A DNA stretch of 8,202 nucleotides from Actinomycetes bacterium (lineage in GTDB: Bacteria; Actinomycetota; Actinomycetes; Actinomycetales; Microbacteriaceae). The notes below the pieces were generated by a model. It made no database searches and had not been told where the DNA came from. It was given only the letters and a program-made list of their open reading frames with translations. A program made the translations under genes and the position numbers. Shown here piece by piece: positions 1 through 5,294 of the stretch (positions are counted from its first letter, which is position 1; the number at the start of each line of letters is the position of its first letter). The stretch spans positions 1 through 8,202 of the forward strand of contig JAEWDJ010000159.1 of NCBI GenBank assembly GCA_023390155.1, in the 5' to 3' direction.

Positions 1-1050
1 GGCGTGGTGCTCGCGCGTGGGGCCGCGGCCGGGAGGCGGGGTCCGCGCCGCACCGTCGCCGAAGTTTGCGCTCCACGGCCCGCCCAGGTGGACCACGAGC
101 GGATAACGCGCGAGCCGGCCGAGCAGCGGATCCGCCATCGTGCTCTTCTCCGCCACGGGGTCGAACGCGGTGAGCAGCTCGAGCGCCTCGAAGTAGCGCC
201 CTGCCGACTGCCACCAGTAGGCCACCCCTTCGGTGCACCCGCCGTCGTCCGGGATCGCGGAGCGGTATCCCGCGAGACTCGTCCGCGCATCGCGGGCGAT
301 GCCGCGCCAGCGCTCCTCGCCGAGCTCCTCGAGGAGGGCGGCCGTGAGGACGTTCGAGACGATCCACGGGTTCCAATTGCTGGGGATGCCGAACCAGTGA
401 TAGTCGCGCCCGCTCTGCTCGAAGGGGCGCAGCACGCGCGCGTCGACCTCCCGGTGCACGCGCGCGAACAGCTCGGCGACCGTCGGGTCTTCGCTCGCGC
501 GCTGCCGATGTAGAGCTGCCAGGGTGGCCAGCGTGGCCGCCGTCTCGGCGGCGAACAGGTCGACCGCGGGGTGGTCCGGGTCCGGAAGAGCCCTCGGCTC
601 GCGCTCCCCCGCGATGCCGGGCGCGGCGTTGTCGTGCGCGGGGACGCACCAGGTGGTCTCCTCCAGGATCGCCCAGGCGAGGTCGAGCAGCGGGGACAGC
701 CACGGGCCGTCGGGATCGAGCGCGAGCGCGAGCGCGAGTGCGCCGAGGTCGCGACGGCGACGGAAGTAGCCGTCTTCGTAGGCGCGGCGGTCACCTGTGC
801 GCTGGAAGGCCAGCCACTGGGAGGCGGTCAGGAGGGGCGGCGGCGCCGTGAGCGCAGCCTGGGCGTGCTCGAGCACCGCTGCGCGGGTGGTCTCGTCGAC
901 GGCCTCCCACGCCGCACGGTCGTCGGCGCGGGCGAAGGCCGTCCAACCGGGACGGGCCGCGCGGGCGGCGGCGACCGCTGCGGGATCGACGGCCGCGAAG
1001 GCCTCTTCGGCGGACGGCACGAGAGCCGGGGCGGCGACGTCGATGCTCAC
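1..1050 (-). CDS. Heparinase II/III-like protein, N-terminal 350 residues (3' end outside window)
   Basis: Reading leftwards from a GTG at 1050 there are 350 uninterrupted codons to the window edge. An in-frame TAG at 1062-1060 lies three codons before the GTG, so this is practically the only start. The protein begins MSIDVAAPAL and is rich in Trp/Tyr/Ala helices, as in the alpha/alpha-toroid domain of heparinase II/III-type polysaccharide lyases. Recognisable blocks are a DYHWFG stretch near residue 216, SNWNPW at 224-229 and a DDGGCTEG...YWWQSAGRYFEALELL block around 269-293, all typical of bacterial heparinase II/III-family proteins. No signal peptide is visible, so it may act on oligosaccharides in the cytoplasm. 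The C-terminal beta-sandwich is off the window, so catalytic completeness and substrate (uronic-acid-containing glycan) cannot be judged. It is divergent from the metal operon and not evidently related to it. The family call is from motif memory; the coding call is firm. Confidence 0.85.
   Translation of the reverse strand, partial: MSIDVAAPALVPSAEEAFAAVDPAAVAAARAARPGWTAFARADDRAAWEAVDETTRAAVLEHAQAALTAPPPLLTASQWLAFQRTGDRRAYEDGYFRRRRDLGALALALALDPDGPWLSPLLDLAWAILEETTWCVPAHDNAAPGIAGEREPRALPDPDHPAVDLFAAETAATLATLAALHRQRASEDPTVAELFARVHREVDARVLRPFEQSGRDYHWFGIPSNWNPWIVSNVLTAALLEELGEERWRGIARDARTSLAGYRSAIPDDGGCTEGVAYWWQSAGRYFEALELLTAFDPVAEKSTMADPLLGRLARYPLVVHLGGPWSANFGDGAARTPPPGRGPTREHHA
718..741. repeat. 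Short hexanucleotide tandem repeat inside the heparinase-like gene
   Basis: Three copies of GAGCGC plus a fourth with one change (GAGTGC) run head to tail. On the coding (minus) strand they spell alternating Ala-Leu (ALALALAL) in a helix. The unit is a multiple of three, so slippage would add or remove Ala-Leu pairs without a frameshift. Confidence 0.5.
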
Positions 1051-1056
1051 GCCGCG

Positions 1057-1062
1057 ACCCTA
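1057..1062 (-). promoter_or_regulatory. Candidate -10 box for a leaderless heparinase-like transcript
   Basis: On the minus strand TAGGGT fits the actinobacterial -10 pattern TANNNT and is followed by 6 bases and then the GTG start at 1050, placing the expected transcription start on the start codon. There is no Shine-Dalgarno sequence. No good -35 is seen 16-18 bases further upstream; that region is occupied by the inverted repeat at 1084-1115. Confidence 0.35.
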
Positions 1063-1083
1063 GCAAGCCCCCGATGCCAGGCC

Positions 1084-1115
1084 GATCGGTCCTCCGCAAA
1101 CGATCGGGACCGATC
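1084..1115. promoter_or_regulatory. Inverted repeat, operator candidate in the divergent intergenic region
   Basis: GATCGGTCC (1084-1092) and GGACCGATC (1107-1115) form a perfect 9-base inverted repeat with a 14-base spacer, centre-to-centre 23 bases (about two helical turns). A further GATCGG half-site lies at 1102-1107 in the spacer, overlapping the right arm. The repeat sits where the -35 region of the leftward heparinase-like gene should be, and upstream of the rightward promoter. This suggests a dimeric regulator site for the glycan gene, whose regulator is not in the window. A simple RNA hairpin is less likely because the element lies upstream of both predicted transcription starts. Confidence 0.4.
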
Positions 1116-1130
1116 ACTCGGCGCACGGAC

Positions 1131-1160
1131 TTGCGCCGGGCGGCAGGGCATGCTTTTAAT
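1131..1160 (+). promoter_or_regulatory. Promoter of the kmtR-like/CDF operon, predicted leaderless
   Basis: TTGCGC (1131-1136) and TTTAAT (1155-1160) are separated by 18 bases. The -10 matches the consensus TATAAT at five of six positions and is one of the few A/T-rich stretches in the window. Six bases later comes the ATG at 1167, so transcription should start at or very near the A of the start codon. No Shine-Dalgarno is present, consistent with a leaderless mRNA. Confidence 0.55.
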
Positions 1161-1178
1161 CTGCGTATGCATGCAGAT
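1159..1178. promoter_or_regulatory. Probable ArsR-family operator overlapping the start codon
   Basis: ATCTGC (1159-1164) and GCAGAT (1173-1178) form a perfect inverted repeat around the 8 bases GTATGCAT. The element begins in the -10 box, covers the predicted transcription start and runs into codon 4 of the repressor gene. A 6-8-6 A/T-edged imperfect palindrome at this place is the usual form of ArsR/SmtB operators, and bound repressor would block RNA polymerase. The palindrome GCATGC also occurs at 1148-1153 and 1169-1174, 21 bases apart, flanking the -10 box. The assignment to the adjacent repressor is inferred from position. Confidence 0.5.
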
Positions 1179-1547
1179 AAGCCGATATGCGGTCGCCTCC
1201 CCGACAGCCAGTACGTCGAACTCGCCGTCGAGGTGTTCGGGATGCTGGCCGACGCGACCCGCGTGCGGATCGTCCTCGCTCTCCGCGACGCCGGCGAGCT
1301 GCCCGTGAACCAGCTCGCCGAGCTGCTCGACAAGCAGCCGGCCGCCGTCTCGCAGCATCTCGCCAAGCTGCGGCTCGCCCGCATCGTCGCCACCCGGCAG
1401 GAGGGCCAGCGGGTCTATTACCGGCTCGAGAACGAGCACGCCAGCCGGCTCGTCACGGACGCGATCTTCCAGGCGGAGCACTCGCTCGGCGGCACCCCGC
1501 GCCACCACCACGCCGAGGCGACCACGGCGGACGGGGCGACCGCGTGA
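1167..1547 (+). CDS. KmtR-like ArsR-family metal-sensing repressor
   Basis: This 126-residue winged-helix protein is a dimeric repressor that releases DNA on binding metal. The core runs VFGMLADATRVRIVLAL (about 23-39), then the recognition region LAELLDKQPAAVSQHLAKLRLARIV (50-74) and the wing with GQRVYYRLENEH (80-91). The CzrA/NmtR-type alpha-5 site is not intact: its four positions read N89, H91, Q102, H105. Instead H91, E104, H105, H113 and H114 reproduce the spacing of the ligands I recall for M. tuberculosis KmtR (H88, E101, H102, H110, H111), a nickel/cobalt sensor. The ATG at 1167 (MHADK) is chosen over an in-frame ATG at 1074 because the family begins near there, a promoter lies just upstream, and the added N-terminal segment is Arg-rich non-family sequence. 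The gene overlaps the downstream exporter by 4 bases (GTGA) and is probably autoregulated. ArsR family is certain; metal identity is inferred. Confidence 0.93.
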   Translation: MHADKPICGRLPDSQYVELAVEVFGMLADATRVRIVLALRDAGELPVNQLAELLDKQPAAVSQHLAKLRLARIVATRQEGQRVYYRLENEHASRLVTDAIFQAEHSLGGTPRHHHAEATTADGATA

Positions 1548-2545
1548 GCCGCGACCTGCGGGAACGGCACGAGGGGCACGGCGCCGAACACGAGCACCAC
1601 GAGCACGGCCACCCGCACCCCAGCGGCTTCCTCGGCTTCCTGCACGAGCTCTTCGTCCCGCACACCCACGACGCCGCGGACTCGATCGACGACGCGTTGG
1701 AGGCCAGCACCGAGGGCGTCCGCGCGCTGAAGGTCTCCCTCGCGGTGCTGCTGGCCACCACCATCCTCCAGGCGGTGGTCGTCGCGTTCAGCGGGTCCGT
1801 CGCGCTGCTGGCCGACACCGTCCACAACTTCTCCGACGCGCTCACGGCCGTCCCGCTGTGGGTGGCGTTCGTCCTCGGCCGGCGCGCGGCCTCCCGCCGG
1901 TACACCTTCGGCTACGGCCGTGCGGAGGACCTGGCCGGCCTGTTCATCATCGCCGTCGTCGCCCTCTCGGCGATCGTGGCGGCCTGGCAGTCGATCGACC
2001 GCTTCGTGCACCCGCAGCCCCTGAGCAACCTCGGCTGGGTGGTGGTCGCGGGGGTCATCGGCTTCGCGGGCAACGAGGCGGTGGCGGTCTACCGCATCCG
2101 CGTCGGCCGGCGCATCGGCTCCGCCGCGCTCGTCGCCGACGGCGTCCACGCCCGCATCGACGGCTTCACCTCCCTGGCGGTGGTGCTCGGCGCCGTCGGC
2201 GTGATGCTCGGCTTCCCGCTGGCCGATCCGATCGTCGGCCTGCTGATCTCGGCGGCCATCCTCGTCCTGCTCTGGGGCACGGTCCGCAGCATCGGTCGGC
2301 GCCTCCTCGACGCCATCGAACCCGAGCTGCTCGACCGGCTGGAGCACGCCCTTGCGGACACCGCCGGCGTGACGGGCGTCCCGCAGGTGCAGCTCCGCTG
2401 GGTCGGCCACCGCCTCCGCGGCAGCGCCGTCCTCGCCGTGGACGCCCCCACCCTCGCCGAGGCGCGGGCGATCACGGTCGCGGCCCGGGAGAACGCGCGG
2501 GCGCACCTGCACACGCTCGACGAGCTGCGGATCGAGCTCGCCTGA
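1544..2545 (+). CDS. Cation diffusion facilitator (CDF) metal exporter, Rv2025c-like
   Basis: This 333-residue inner-membrane antiporter should expel a divalent metal ion in exchange for protons. The start is the GTG whose GTGA overlaps the repressor stop, implying translational coupling. The cytoplasmic N-terminus has eight His in residues 9-25 (HEGHGAEHEHHEHGHPH), a likely metal-collecting arm, plus H34, H40 and H42. The membrane domain starts near residue 63. The transport site motifs are H94-N-F-S-D98 in helix 2 and H202-A-R-I-D206 in helix 5, both HxxxD. A cytoplasmic ferredoxin-like C-terminal domain follows from about 245. The blocks HDAADSIDDALE, SGSVALLADTVHNFSDALTAVPLW and RYTFGYGRAEDLAG resemble M. 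tuberculosis Rv2025c, a known KmtR-controlled gene. HxxxD/HxxxD is usual in Zn/Cd carriers, whereas the regulator points to Ni/Co; the substrate is therefore open. Family assignment is secure. Confidence 0.95.
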   Translation: MSRDLRERHEGHGAEHEHHEHGHPHPSGFLGFLHELFVPHTHDAADSIDDALEASTEGVRALKVSLAVLLATTILQAVVVAFSGSVALLADTVHNFSDALTAVPLWVAFVLGRRAASRRYTFGYGRAEDLAGLFIIAVVALSAIVAAWQSIDRFVHPQPLSNLGWVVVAGVIGFAGNEAVAVYRIRVGRRIGSAALVADGVHARIDGFTSLAVVLGAVGVMLGFPLADPIVGLLISAAILVLLWGTVRSIGRRLLDAIEPELLDRLEHALADTAGVTGVPQVQLRWVGHRLRGSAVLAVDAPTLAEARAITVAARENARAHLHTLDELRIELA

Positions 2546-2564
2546 ACGGGCCGCGTCCCCGCCG

Positions 2565-2593
2565 TTGAGCCCCGGCCGTCCACGTGGGACTGT
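2565..2593 (+). promoter_or_regulatory. Weak candidate promoter for the SAP-like protein gene
   Basis: TTGAGC (2565-2570) is followed after 17 bases by GACTGT (2588-2593), which keeps only the A2 and T6 of a -10 box. A small inverted repeat, CTGTG-N5-CACAG (2590-2604), overlaps the -10 end. A separate promoter is expected because this gene lies 82 bases after the exporter and is functionally unrelated, but the boxes are poor. Confidence 0.2.
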
Positions 2594-2614
2594 GGGCAGC
2601 ACAGCCCCCGACAC

Positions 2615-2621
2615 GAGGAGG
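2615..2621 (+). promoter_or_regulatory. Strong Shine-Dalgarno site of the SAP-like protein gene
   Basis: GAGGAGG lies 6 bases before the ATG at 2628 and fixes that ATG as the start, rather than an in-frame GTG/ATG-like codon further upstream. Confidence 0.7.
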
Positions 2622-2627
2622 ACGGCC

Positions 2628-3038
2628 ATGGGCAAGCGGAAGAAGCTCGAGAAGGCGACGAAGAAGGCCTACAAGCGCGCCAAGAAGGCGGTGGACGAGG
2701 CGGTGCGCACCGCCGAGGCCGTCGACGCGCACGCCCGCAAGCGGGCCGCCTCGCTCGCCACCCGGCTCGCCGATGTCCCCACTCCCCTGCCGACCGCCGC
2801 GGCGGGCTCCGGCGACGCGCTCGGCGCGGTCGACCTGACTCCGCCTCTTCCGAACGTCGAGGACGCCGATGCGGACACCACCGCCGAGTTCGCCGGGGCG
2901 ATCGCCACGACCGCGCCGCACGACCCGGAGCTCGACCGGCTCACCCTCCAAGCCCTTCGCGACGTCGCGAGCGCCCGCGGGCTCCGCAACGTCTCCCGGC
3001 TCACCAAGGCCCAGCTGATCGAGCGCCTCAGCGAGTGA
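2628..3038 (+). CDS. Small basic protein with C-terminal SAP/Rho_N-like motif
   Basis: This 136-residue protein has three parts. Residues 1-50 are a strongly basic helix: 11 of the first 21 residues are Lys or Arg, then heptad-like Ala-rich sequence. Residues 51-100 are a Pro/Ala/Asp-rich, probably disordered, acidic linker. Residues 105-136 read LTLQALRDVASARGL followed by RNVSRLTKAQLIERLSE, matching the helix-extended-helix pattern of SAP and Rho N-terminal motifs that bind nucleic acid. The layout (histone-like basic arm, linker, small DNA/RNA-binding motif) suggests a nucleoid- or RNA-associated protein in the cytoplasm; this role is inferred. No signal peptide or membrane segment is present. 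A strong Shine-Dalgarno supports the start. It appears to be a single-gene unit between the exporter and the methyltransferase. Confidence 0.85.
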   Translation: MGKRKKLEKATKKAYKRAKKAVDEAVRTAEAVDAHARKRAASLATRLADVPTPLPTAAAGSGDALGAVDLTPPLPNVEDADADTTAEFAGAIATTAPHDPELDRLTLQALRDVASARGLRNVSRLTKAQLIERLSE

Positions 3039-3061
3039 CGCGCCTCCCGTGAACCGGGGTG

Positions 3062-3091
3062 TTGCCCGCCGTCGCCGCCTCGCGGGAGAAT
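3062..3091 (+). promoter_or_regulatory. Candidate promoter giving a leaderless methyltransferase transcript
   Basis: TTGCCC (3062-3067), an 18-base spacer and GAGAAT (3086-3091, four of six to TATAAT) are followed by 7 bases and the ATG at 3099. This geometry predicts transcription starting at the start codon. The same purines (GGGAGA, 3084-3089) could instead be a distant Shine-Dalgarno for 3099 (9-base spacing); they are too close to serve an ATG at 3090. Confidence 0.3.
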
Positions 3092-3098
3092 GCACCCG

Positions 3099-4034
3099 AT
3101 GGGGGTCTCGATCGTCGTGCCGGCTGTGTGGGGCCGCGCTTACTTCGCGCTGCAGGCGCTCGCCGGCGCGTGCTGGTGGGTCGCCGTCTTCACTGTGCCC
3201 CTCGTCCGCTCCGCGACCCTCGGCGATCTGCCCGCTCCCGCGATCGCGATCGTCGACGTCCCCCTCTTTGTCGGGGCGTCGGCGCTCGCCGCGTGCGGGT
3301 TCCGCGCCGCGGGGCTGATCGCGACGGGCTGGACGCTCCTCGTCACCGTCGCGCTGGCCGCGTATGCCACCCTGACCGCGGAGGCCGGCTGGGGCGTGCT
3401 CCTGATGCTGGCCGCTTCGGGCTGCTCCCTCCTCGCCGTCTCCGCGCTCCTGCTCGGGCGTCTGCCGACCGAGTGGATCGTCCGCGGTCCGTTCGGCTTC
3501 CGGCTCGCCGCCCGGGGACGCTCCGCCGCGGCGCACCTCCTCGCCACGGTCGGCCAGATCGTCGTGTTCTGGGGGTTCTTCCTGGGCGTGCTTCCGGCGC
3601 TGATCGCGCTCCTGGAGCGGCGTTGGGGGCTGTCCGTGGCCTTCCCGCCCGGCATGCCGGCCGTCGGCGCCCTCGTCTTCCTACTCGCGAGCGCGCTCGG
3701 ACTCTGGGCGGGAGTCACGATGTCGACCCTCGGCGACGGGACGCCGCTTCCGGCGGCGATGCCGCGCCTGCTCGTGGTGGCGGGCCCGTACCGCTGGGTG
3801 CGCAACCCCATGGCCCTCGCCGGCATCGCCCAGGGCGTCGCGGTCGGGCTGATGCTGGAGTCCTGGGCGGTGATCGGCTACGCGCTGCTCGGTTCGCTGG
3901 TGTGGAACCTCGCCGTGCGCCCGTTCGAGGAGGCGGACCTCCTGCAGCGCTTCGGCGACCAGTTCGCCCACTACCGCGACAACGTCCGCTGCTGGCTGCC
4001 CCGGACCACGCCGTGGGAGCCCGTCCCCGCCTGA
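3099..4034 (+). CDS. Membrane methyltransferase, ICMT/phospholipid methyltransferase-like
   Basis: The 311-residue protein is an integral membrane protein with about seven or eight hydrophobic segments (roughly residues 12-35, 48-68, 72-90, 96-120, 145-175, 185-208, 240-270). The C-terminal third carries the SAM-binding signature of the isoprenylcysteine carboxyl methyltransferase/phosphatidylethanolamine methyltransferase group: GPYRWVRNPM at 229-238, then RPFEEADLL with E277-E278, FG, Y292 and W-L-P (FGDQFAHYRDNVRCWLP). These residues contact SAM in the family. The N-terminal half is longer than in minimal ICMT homologues (often about 150-220 residues) and is unassigned membrane sequence. 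The acceptor is unknown: a lipid, quinone/isoprenoid or small hydrophobic molecule are all possible. ATG 3099 is chosen over ATG 3090 by promoter/purine spacing. The stop is 20 bases before the hydrolase, so the two are probably co-transcribed. Confidence 0.85.
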   Translation: MGVSIVVPAVWGRAYFALQALAGACWWVAVFTVPLVRSATLGDLPAPAIAIVDVPLFVGASALAACGFRAAGLIATGWTLLVTVALAAYATLTAEAGWGVLLMLAASGCSLLAVSALLLGRLPTEWIVRGPFGFRLAARGRSAAAHLLATVGQIVVFWGFFLGVLPALIALLERRWGLSVAFPPGMPAVGALVFLLASALGLWAGVTMSTLGDGTPLPAAMPRLLVVAGPYRWVRNPMALAGIAQGVAVGLMLESWAVIGYALLGSLVWNLAVRPFEEADLLQRFGDQFAHYRDNVRCWLPRTTPWEPVPA

Positions 4035-4041
4035 ACCGACC

Positions 4042-4049
4042 AGGAAGGA
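4042..4049 (+). promoter_or_regulatory. Shine-Dalgarno site of the alpha/beta hydrolase gene
   Basis: AGGAAGGA sits 5 bases before the ATG at 4055, inside the 20-base gap after the methyltransferase stop. It settles the start; the long open frame upstream of it is antisense-type Arg/Pro/Gly-rich shadow sequence. Confidence 0.65.
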
Positions 4050-4054
4050 TCACG

Positions 4055-5272
4055 ATGAGTCACGCAACGATCGCCCCGTTCTCCCCCGACCCGGACCGGG
4101 ACTTCGACATCCGCACCACCCTCGGGCTCTCGGTGGAGGGGGCCGCCGAGCCCGGGGAGGTGCTCGCGGCCACCGGCGGGATCCGCAGAGGCGACCATGA
4201 CGGCTGGTGCGCCGCCTGGCGGTCCCTCGCCGAGCGGACCGCCGCCGTCGCCGAGGCCGCACGCGCCGGCAGGCACTCGGTCACCGCCGCCGGCGCGTAC
4301 CTGCGCGCCTCCACCTACTTCGGGGTCGCGGTGAACGCCCTGGGCGCACTGCCGGACTCGCCCGAGCTCGCCGCGACCTTCGCCCGCCAGCGGGCGGCCT
4401 GGGAGGCGTTCGTGGCGCTCACCCCGGGCGCCGGGCGCGTCGACATCCCGTTCGAGGACGGCGCCCTCCCCGGCTACGTGTTCCGGCCCGCGGGCGCTGC
4501 GCCCGACGACCGCCTCCCGGCACTCGTCGCCGTGAACGGCAGCGACGGGTCGCTCGCCGCCCTCTTCGCCGTCGCGGTCTCCCCCGCGCTGAAGCGGGGC
4601 TACACGGTGCTCGTCTTCGACGGGCCGGGCCAGCAGTCCCAGCTGTTCGAGGCGGGCACGACCTTCCGGCCCGACTGGGAGAACGTGCTGACCCCGGTCT
4701 ACGACTTCGTGGCAACGCAGCCGGGAGTCGACGCGAGCCGGGTGGGCCTCTACGGCATCAGCCAGGGCGGCTACTGGGTCACCCGGGCGCTCGTCTTCGA
4801 GCAGCGCTTCGCCGCAGCGATCGCCGACCCCGGTGTCCTGGACGTCTCCGCTTCCTGGACGAGCCACCTTCCGAAATCGCTCCTCACCGCACTCGACCGC
4901 GGGGAGACCGAGAAGTTCGACAGGGAGATGGCGCTGGGCATGAGGTTCTCCGGCGGCGTCGCCCGCACCTGGGAGTTCCGCGCGCGCCCCTACGGCACCA
5001 CCGGCTACGCCGAGACGCTGGAGGCCGTGCGCACCTACCGCGTGACGTCTGCGGAGGCCGCGGGCATCACGACGCCACTGCTCATCACGGACCCCGAAGG
5101 CGAGCAGTTCTGGCCGGGCCAGTCCGAACAGCTCGCCGCCGACACCGCGGGCGTGTCGACCCTGGTCCGCTTCACCGCGGCCCAGGGCGCGGACGGGCAC
5201 TGCGAGCCGCTCGCGCGCACCCAGGTCGCCCAGGCGATGTTCGACTGGCTGGACACGCGCCTGGGGCGGTGA
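4055..5272 (+). CDS. Alpha/beta hydrolase, FrsA / 2,6-dihydropseudooxynicotine hydrolase-like
   Basis: The 405-residue protein has an N-terminal helical cap (about 1-135) and a C-terminal alpha/beta hydrolase domain. Visible in order are VNGSDGS (160-166, likely oxyanion region), FDGPGQQS (188-195), the nucleophile elbow Y-GISQGG with S236, DPEGEQFWPGQ with D346 and E348, and GADGHCEP with H382. The triad is therefore S236-D346-H382. The DGPGQ, D-PEGEQFWPGQ and DGHCEP blocks are those of the FrsA/dipeptidyl-aminopeptidase-like group that includes 2,6-dihydropseudooxynicotine hydrolase, whose members cleave C-C or ester bonds in small molecules. No signal peptide: cytoplasmic. The substrate cannot be told from sequence; nicotine breakdown is not implied because no other pathway gene is nearby. 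It is probably the second gene of an operon with the membrane methyltransferase. Family is secure; reaction is open. Confidence 0.92.
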   Translation: MSHATIAPFSPDPDRDFDIRTTLGLSVEGAAEPGEVLAATGGIRRGDHDGWCAAWRSLAERTAAVAEAARAGRHSVTAAGAYLRASTYFGVAVNALGALPDSPELAATFARQRAAWEAFVALTPGAGRVDIPFEDGALPGYVFRPAGAAPDDRLPALVAVNGSDGSLAALFAVAVSPALKRGYTVLVFDGPGQQSQLFEAGTTFRPDWENVLTPVYDFVATQPGVDASRVGLYGISQGGYWVTRALVFEQRFAAAIADPGVLDVSASWTSHLPKSLLTALDRGETEKFDREMALGMRFSGGVARTWEFRARPYGTTGYAETLEAVRTYRVTSAEAAGITTPLLITDPEGEQFWPGQSEQLAADTAGVSTLVRFTAAQGADGHCEPLARTQVAQAMFDWLDTRLGR

Positions 5273-5294
5273 CGGCGGCGGGCGCTCAGCCGTC
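5271..5294. terminator. Weak hairpin between two convergent genes
   Basis: GACGGC (5271-5276) and GCCGTC (5289-5294) can pair around a 12-base loop. The hairpin spans the only 13 bases between the hydrolase stop (5270-5272) and the leftward gene's stop (5288-5286), touching both. There is no U-tract on either side, so intrinsic termination is doubtful; position is the main argument. Confidence 0.2.

Noticed and set aside
4..1308. Plus-strand open frames across the first kilobase
   Set aside because: Antisense shadows of the leftward heparinase-like gene, which reads through to the window edge with clear family motifs.
1418..2635. Long minus-strand open frame opposite the CDF gene
   Set aside because: Its translation is Asp/Gly/Arg/His-rich without domains and is the antisense shadow of a clear CDF transporter, as is common in very GC-rich DNA.
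3044..3088. CTCCCG (3044-3049) and CGGGAG (3083-3088) as a hairpin hiding a ribosome site
   Set aside because: Only 6 bases with a 33-base loop, and the predicted transcript starts downstream of it, so RNA folding is unlikely to matter.
3059..4054. N-terminal extension of the hydrolase frame over the methyltransferase gene
   Set aside because: Arg/Pro-rich out-of-frame translation; the Shine-Dalgarno at 4042-4049 marks the real start at 4055.
3971..5200. Long minus-strand open frame opposite the alpha/beta hydrolase
   Set aside because: Low-complexity Gly/Arg/Glu-rich translation; the plus strand holds a full hydrolase with intact triad and Shine-Dalgarno.
4055..5272. Nicotine-degradation gene
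   Set aside because: The hydrolase resembles the 2,6-dihydropseudooxynicotine hydrolase group, but none of the pathway's other enzymes are near and the group is functionally broad.
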